Origin: Actinomycetes bacterium
Lineage (GTDB): Bacteria > Actinomycetota > Coriobacteriia > WRKU01 > WQUG01
Length of the DNA: 9,039 nt
Direction of reading: 5' to 3'
NCBI GenBank assembly: GCA_031268615.1
Contig: JAIRWZ010000156.1
Location: forward strand, 1-9,039
Part shown: positions 5,538-9,039 of the stretch, piece by piece
How positions within the stretch are numbered: position 1 is the first letter of the stretch
Layout: every line of letters begins with the position of its first letter
The notes under the pieces: generated by a model
Databases searched by the model: none
Seen by the model: the letters and a program-made list of their open reading frames with translations, nothing else
What the model was told of the DNA's origin: nothing
Program-made: the position numbers and the translations under genes

Positions 5538-6499
5538 CGGGTATGTCGCGGCGAATGTTGGTGTTTGCGGGGACTTCGAACCAGGCGATGGCGACCGAAA
5601 TCGCCGATTTGCTGGAAACAGAGCTGGGAGACGTCAAGATTCGTCACTTTGCGAACGGCGAGATTTACGTGCGCTACAAGGAAAGCGTGCGCGGCGCCGA
5701 GGTGTTTTTGTTCCAGTCGATTTGCCATCCGGTTAACGACACGCTGATGGAGCTGCTGATTATGATTGACGCGGCCAAACGTGCCTCTGCTGCCGCGATT
5801 TGCGTCGTCATTCCGCATTTTGGCTACGCGCGTCAGGACAAAAAGTCAGCGGCGCGCGAACCGATTACCGCGAAGCTGGTCGCCGACCTGCTGACGGTGG
5901 CTGGCGCCGACCGCATTATCACCATGGACTTGCACCAAGGCCAGATTCAGGGCTTTTTCAACCTGCCGGTCAACCACCTGACCGCGTTGGGGACGCTGGC
6001 CGACTATTACCGTGCGCTGGATTTGCCCAACCCGGTGGTCGTCAGCCCCGACGTGGGTCGCGCGAAGGTCAACAAAAAGCTGTCCGACATGCTGGGCTGT
6101 CCGCTGGCCATCATGCACAAAGGCCGCCCCGAACACAACGTCGCCGAAATCACGACGGTCATCGGCCAGGTGCGCGGCCGTACCTGTATCATTACCGACG
6201 ACATGATTGACACGGCCGGCTCCATCACGGCCGGCGCCGACGCGCTGCTGGAAAAAGGCGCGCAGTCGGTCTATATTGGCGCGACGCACGGGATTTTCTC
6301 CGGGCCTGCCTGCGCGCGTATCGAAGCCGCGCCGATTGTCGAATGCGTCGTGACGAACACCATTCCGCTGCGTGCCGCGTGTAGCTCGTCGAAAAAAATC
6401 AAGGTGCTGTCGGTGGCGCCCATGTTTGCCGCCGCCATCAAAAACGTCTATCTGGACGCGTCGGTCTCGGACCTGTTTGACCCGGACTTTCAGTTTTAA
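5534..6499 (+). CDS. prs: Ribose-phosphate pyrophosphokinase (PRPP synthetase)
   Basis: Prs transfers pyrophosphate from ATP to ribose-5-phosphate. The product, PRPP, feeds purine, pyrimidine, NAD, histidine and tryptophan synthesis. At 321 residues it has the normal class I length. Visible motifs are FAGTSN (11-16), the ATP-binding loop HFGYARQDKK (95-104), DLHQGQIQGFF (132-142), SPDVGRAKV (171-179), the flexible catalytic KGRP (196-199) preserving the essential Lys and Arg, and the PRPP-binding signature DDMIDTAGSI (222-231). KGRPEHN replaces the more common KRRP form and is a recognised variant. The start is ambiguous. ATG 5534 overlaps the glmU stop in an ATGA coupling, while ATG 5543 lies further from the same AAGGGGG tract (5526-5532). 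Both give a good N-terminus. The glmU-prs-pth order is widely conserved in Gram-positive bacteria. Confidence 0.96.
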   Translation: MTGMSRRMLVFAGTSNQAMATEIADLLETELGDVKIRHFANGEIYVRYKESVRGAEVFLFQSICHPVNDTLMELLIMIDAAKRASAAAICVVIPHFGYARQDKKSAAREPITAKLVADLLTVAGADRIITMDLHQGQIQGFFNLPVNHLTALGTLADYYRALDLPNPVVVSPDVGRAKVNKKLSDMLGCPLAIMHKGRPEHNVAEITTVIGQVRGRTCIITDDMIDTAGSITAGADALLEKGAQSVYIGATHGIFSGPACARIEAAPIVECVVTNTIPLRAACSSSKKIKVLSVAPMFAAAIKNVYLDASVSDLFDPDFQF

Positions 6500-6545
6500 T
6501 GAAAGGCGGGGAATAGTGAGGGGCGGGGAGGGAAAAGGTCCCGGC

Positions 6546-7142
6546 GTGGATTGGCTGATAGTAGGTTTGGGAAACCCGGGAAGTGAGTACGCCCAGACCC
6601 GCCATAACGTCGGATTTTTGACCGTCGATATCCTGGCTGACCGCCTGGGCGCGCGTTACTGGAAGCGTGAGGCTGGGGCGCAGACCGCGCGGGTGGTGGT
6701 GGCGGGCGTGGGTGCGGCAGGTGCAGCTGGCACGGAAGGTGTGGTGGCTGCGAGTGCTGCTGCTGCGGACGGGCAAGAGCTGCTGCTGGTGCGTCCCCAG
6801 ACCTTCATGAACGTGTCGGGCGCCGCGGTTGCGAAGCTGGCTGACGCCTACGCCGTGCCGCCCGCCCGGACCGTCGTCATTGCTGACGAGCTGGACTTGC
6901 CGCCCGGTGAGGTGCGGACGAAGTTCGGTGGGGGACACGCCGGACATCGGGGGCAGCGCTCGGTCATCGACCGGCTGGGTACGCCGGACTATGCGCGAGT
7001 GCGTGTCGGCATTGGTCGCCCGCCCGGACAGATGGATCCGGCTGATTTCGTGCTGGCGCCAATGCGCGCCGAAGCCTTTGCCGACTTGCAGGCCGCTGCC
7101 GAGCGTGCCGCCGACAAGGTGCTGGAACTGATTTCTTCGTAA
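6546..7142 (+). CDS. pth: Peptidyl-tRNA hydrolase with alanine-rich insertion
   Basis: Pth cleaves the ester bond of peptidyl-tRNAs dropped by ribosomes, recycling tRNA. Read from GTG 6546 the protein has 198 residues and starts MDWLIVGLGNPG. That places Asn10 and catalytic His20 (TRHNVGF) at the same numbers as in E. coli. Other key positions are Asn89 (PQTFMN, equivalent to Asn68) and Asp114 (ADELDLPPG, equivalent to Asp93). RVGIGRPPG (153-161) is typical. Compared with E. coli, about 21 extra residues, mostly Ala, Gly and Val, are inserted near 54-76. The GHNGL loop reads GHRGQ (133-137), so Arg replaces the peptide-contacting Asn, a change seen in some other Pth proteins. GTG 6546 has AAAAGG seven bases upstream. 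GTG 6516, only 17 bases after the prs stop, would add ten residues and is a real alternative. The gene is probably co-transcribed with glmU and prs. Confidence 0.93.
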   Translation: MDWLIVGLGNPGSEYAQTRHNVGFLTVDILADRLGARYWKREAGAQTARVVVAGVGAAGAAGTEGVVAASAAAADGQELLLVRPQTFMNVSGAAVAKLADAYAVPPARTVVIADELDLPPGEVRTKFGGGHAGHRGQRSVIDRLGTPDYARVRVGIGRPPGQMDPADFVLAPMRAEAFADLQAAAERAADKVLELISS

Positions 7143-7166
7143 CACACCGCAACGCCGCCGCTGCGC

Positions 7167-7172
7167 TATACT
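7167..7172 (+). promoter_or_regulatory. Possible -10 element before nfnA
   Basis: TATACT lies in the 72-base gap between pth and the TTG start of nfnA. No good -35 and no TGn extension accompany it. The gap itself, larger than the others in this half of the window, hints at a separate transcription unit. Purine-rich sequence (7191-7212) provides the ribosome binding site. Confidence 0.25.
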
Positions 7173-7214
7173 TCACCTGTTGCGATTAACAAAGAGGTAG
7201 GAAGAGAGGGGGAC

Positions 7215-8249
7215 TTGCGCGCCTTGCTGCGGTATCCGGATGGTTATCGAATCGTCGGAAAACGGCAACTATCGCCGTCTGTCGTCGAATTGACGGTCCA
7301 TGCTCCGCGCGTGGCCGCGCACGCCGCGGCCGGGCAGTTCTTCATTCTGCGCACGCACGAAGACGGGGAACGCGTCCCCTTCACCTTTTCTGACTGGTCG
7401 CCCACCGACGGCTGGATTCGCTTTGTGTTCACCGTAGTGGGCAAAACCACCGCTTGGCTGGCAAAACTGCAAACAGGAGACTGTCTGGCCGACATCGCGG
7501 GGCCTCTGGGCCGAGCAACGCGCCTGACGGCAGGCACGGGCGCCGGACCGGTCGTGGTGGTTGGCGGCGGCGCAGGCACGGCGGTGGCCTATCCGGTCGC
7601 GCGTATGCTGTCGCTCGGCAATCCCGACGCGGGTGTTTCCCCGCGCCAGGTCAGCGTCATCGTCGGCGCGCGTACGGCGACACTGCTGTTGCTGTTAGAT
7701 GAGCTGCGCGCCCTGCCGCTGGCAGATGACGGCTCGCCCCTCGTGGTGACCGACGACGGCAGCGCGGGACAGCGCGGGCTGGTGACCGAACCGTTGGGCC
7801 GTCTGTGCCGCGCGCGCGCGATTGCGGGCCACCCCTTCGAAGAGGCCTTCATCGTCGGCCCCGCCCCCATGATGCAGTTTTCGGCTGCGATGGCCGCGGC
7901 TGCGGGCGTGCCCGCCACGGTCAGCCTGAACCCCCTGATGGTAGACGGTACGGGTATGTGCGGCGCTTGTCGGGTGACGGTCGATGGTACGGTGCGTTTT
8001 GCCTGCGTAGACGGCCCCGACTTTCCGGCGGCCGGAGTGGACTGGGGGGAACTGCGCACGCGCCAGGCCGATTACCTGGACGCGGAACACGCGGCGATGG
8101 CGGCCTGGGATGGGCAGGTCCACCGCGCGACTGACTGCCACTGCTTTGACGTTGACGCCAGCAATAATCCGGCGAAGGGCGATGACAACAAAGACCAGCG
8201 GAGCGTTGAGCATGACCCTTCCTCTGACAAAGACCGGGGAAGTGCATAA
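7215..8249 (+). CDS. nfnA: NfnA/SudB-type FAD, NAD and [2Fe-2S] oxidoreductase subunit
   Basis: This protein belongs to the ferredoxin-NADP+ reductase-like family that includes the small subunit of NADH-dependent ferredoxin:NADP+ oxidoreductase (NfnAB) and SudB. It resembles PyrK at a distance. NfnAB couples NADH, NADPH and ferredoxin by flavin-based electron bifurcation in anaerobes. Visible parts are a beta-barrel FAD domain (about 10-100) with GQFFILR (40-46) and the flavin-binding RVPFTFSD (53-60), and an NAD-binding domain starting at VVVVGGGAGTAVAYPVAR (113-130). The C-terminal cluster site MVDGTGMCGACRVTV (242-256) has Cys249, Cys252 and Cys264. Asp244 may be the fourth ligand, as reported for Thermotoga NfnA. 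At 344 residues it is about 60 longer than Thermotoga NfnA (about 280). The excess includes a hydrophilic, charged tail after about 300 containing CHC. The start is TTG 7215, supported by the AAGAGAGGGGG tract. nfnB begins at the next base after the stop. Confidence 0.88.
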   Translation: MRALLRYPDGYRIVGKRQLSPSVVELTVHAPRVAAHAAAGQFFILRTHEDGERVPFTFSDWSPTDGWIRFVFTVVGKTTAWLAKLQTGDCLADIAGPLGRATRLTAGTGAGPVVVVGGGAGTAVAYPVARMLSLGNPDAGVSPRQVSVIVGARTATLLLLLDELRALPLADDGSPLVVTDDGSAGQRGLVTEPLGRLCRARAIAGHPFEEAFIVGPAPMMQFSAAMAAAAGVPATVSLNPLMVDGTGMCGACRVTVDGTVRFACVDGPDFPAAGVDWGELRTRQADYLDAEHAAMAAWDGQVHRATDCHCFDVDASNNPAKGDDNKDQRSVEHDPSSDKDRGSA

Positions 8250-9039
8250 GTGAGTACGTCCAGACCTGCCCGTCTTCCTCGCGTCCCGATGCCGCTGCTG
8301 GACAGCGACGCGCGCCGCGATTCGTTTGATGAGGTCGCGCTGGGCTATGACCTGGATGCCGCTCGTGCGGAGGCGGCGCGCTGTTTGCACTGTAAACGTC
8401 CTCGTTGCGAGGAAGGCTGTCCGGTAGGGGTACTGATTCGCGACTTCATTGCGGCGCTCTCGGTAGGAGAGGTGGCGCGCGGAGTTGCGCTTCTGAAGCT
8501 GCGCAACGCCCTGCCCGCTGTCTGTGGGCGGGTTTGTCCGCAAGAAACCCAATGCGAGGCAAGCTGTGTGCTGGCGCGGAAAGGCGACGCGATAGCCATC
8601 GGACGTCTGGAGCGATTTTTGGCTGACTGGGACCGGCAGCTGCCTGCGAATCAACGCAACGCCACGCCACTGGCCCAGCGCAAAGGACGCCGCGCGGCGA
8701 TTGTGGGCAGCGGACCGGCCAGCCTGACCTGTGCGGGAGAGCTGGTACTGCGCGGCTGGGACGTGGATTTATTTGAAGGTTTGCACATGGCGGGAGGGGT
8801 GCTGGCTTATGGCATTCCGGAGTTTCGCCTGCCAAAGTCTATTTTGGCTGACGAGATTGACCAATTGCGTCGTCGCTGTGTCGAGTTTCATTTCAACGAA
8901 ATCATCGGTAAAACCTGTAGCGTCGAGGACCTGCTGCAAGAAGGCTACGATACCGCGTTTCTCGGTCTGGGCGCGGGCCTGCCGCTGTTTCTGGGCATAC
9001 CGGGAGAGACTCACAACGGCGTCTATTCGGCGAACGAAT
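8250..9039 (+). CDS. nfnB: NfnB/GltD-like NADPH oxidoreductase, large subunit (5' part, runs off the window)
   Basis: This is the start of a glutamate-synthase small-subunit-like flavoprotein, the expected partner of NfnA. NfnB carries FAD and two [4Fe-4S] clusters and binds NADPH. 263 codons are present and the frame stays open to the window edge. The N-terminal domain has two cysteine groups: CLHCKRPRCEEGCPVG (45-60: Cys45, 48, 53, 57) and CGRVCPQETQCEASC (92-106: Cys92, 96, 102, 106). The FAD fold follows at AAIVGSGPASLTCAGELVLRG (149-169), then GGVLAYGIPEFRLP (182-195), a block characteristic of NfnB/GltD. The GTG start follows the nfnA TAA directly (TAAGTG), so translation is probably coupled. 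The alternative is GltD of glutamate synthase, but the adjacent NfnA-type subunit and the absence of a gltB here favour NfnB. The C-terminal NADPH domain lies outside the window, so a fusion cannot be excluded. Confidence 0.9.
   Translation, partial: MSTSRPARLPRVPMPLLDSDARRDSFDEVALGYDLDAARAEAARCLHCKRPRCEEGCPVGVLIRDFIAALSVGEVARGVALLKLRNALPAVCGRVCPQETQCEASCVLARKGDAIAIGRLERFLADWDRQLPANQRNATPLAQRKGRRAAIVGSGPASLTCAGELVLRGWDVDLFEGLHMAGGVLAYGIPEFRLPKSILADEIDQLRRRCVEFHFNEIIGKTCSVEDLLQEGYDTAFLGLGAGLPLFLGIPGETHNGVYSANE

Noticed and set aside
6211..6235. Direct repeat CACGGCCGGC within prs
   Set aside because: It encodes the repeated Thr-Ala-Gly of the conserved PRPP-binding TAGSITAG segment, so it follows from protein sequence and codon bias.
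6372..6545. Long N-terminal extension of the pth frame starting inside prs
   Set aside because: The frame stays open through the end of prs, but the extension is arginine-rich shadow sequence. The Pth family begins at the LIVGLGNPG block, and GTG starts at 6546 or 6516 have ribosome binding sites.
7695..8654. Long minus-strand open frame (319 codons) opposite nfnA and nfnB
   Set aside because: It lies entirely antisense to two genes with clear domain motifs, has no recognisable domain, and is expected from GC-rich coding DNA.
1..9039. Mobile element, CRISPR array, phage, toxin-antitoxin or defence system
   Set aside because: Every substantial forward gene is a recognisable housekeeping or redox gene. 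No transposase, spaced repeat array, integrase or small paired gene was seen on either strand.

Overview
The window is a stretch of bacterial chromosome made almost entirely of housekeeping genes on the + strand. It suggests an anaerobic Gram-positive bacterium. The glmU-prs-pth gene order and the htrA-rlmH pair are familiar from Firmicutes and Actinobacteria. The HtrA protease has a proline-rich cytoplasmic N-terminus followed by one membrane anchor, a common Gram-positive layout. The last two genes encode an NfnAB/SudBA-type flavin/iron-sulfur oxidoreductase, typical of anaerobes. Base composition is moderately to strongly GC-rich and rises towards the 3' end. GTG and TTG starts are common. 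An anaerobic actinobacterium such as a member of the Coriobacteriia would fit, but this is inference from gene content and style, not a demonstrated match.

Layout: 1-333 is non-coding, with several inverted repeats and a good sigma70-like promoter for a class II tRNA-Leu (anticodon CAA) at 334-419. Next comes proS (546-1805), a prolyl-tRNA synthetase that lacks the usual editing insertion. It is followed by a membrane-anchored HtrA/DegP-like protease (1934-3439) and rlmH, a 23S rRNA methyltransferase (3520-3999). After a 119-base gap with an extended -10 promoter comes a tight cluster: glmU (4119-5537), prs (overlapping glmU by 4 bases) and pth. After a further 72-base gap, nfnA (7215-8249) and nfnB (8250 to beyond the window) follow with no bases between stop and start.

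How the genes fit together: tRNA-Leu, proS, rlmH and pth all serve translation (tRNA supply, charging, ribosome maturation, rescue of peptidyl-tRNA). glmU makes UDP-GlcNAc for the cell wall, prs makes PRPP for nucleotides, histidine and tryptophan, and htrA handles misfolded proteins outside the membrane. nfnA/nfnB would balance NADH, NADPH and ferredoxin. I see no mobile element, CRISPR array, phage gene, defence gene or cluster of unknown genes, and no convincing undescribed multi-gene system. The points most worth a second look are the proS lacking its editing domain (with a possible four-cysteine knuckle at the junction), an alanine-rich insertion in Pth, the C-terminal extension of NfnA, and the structured DNA upstream of tRNA-Leu.
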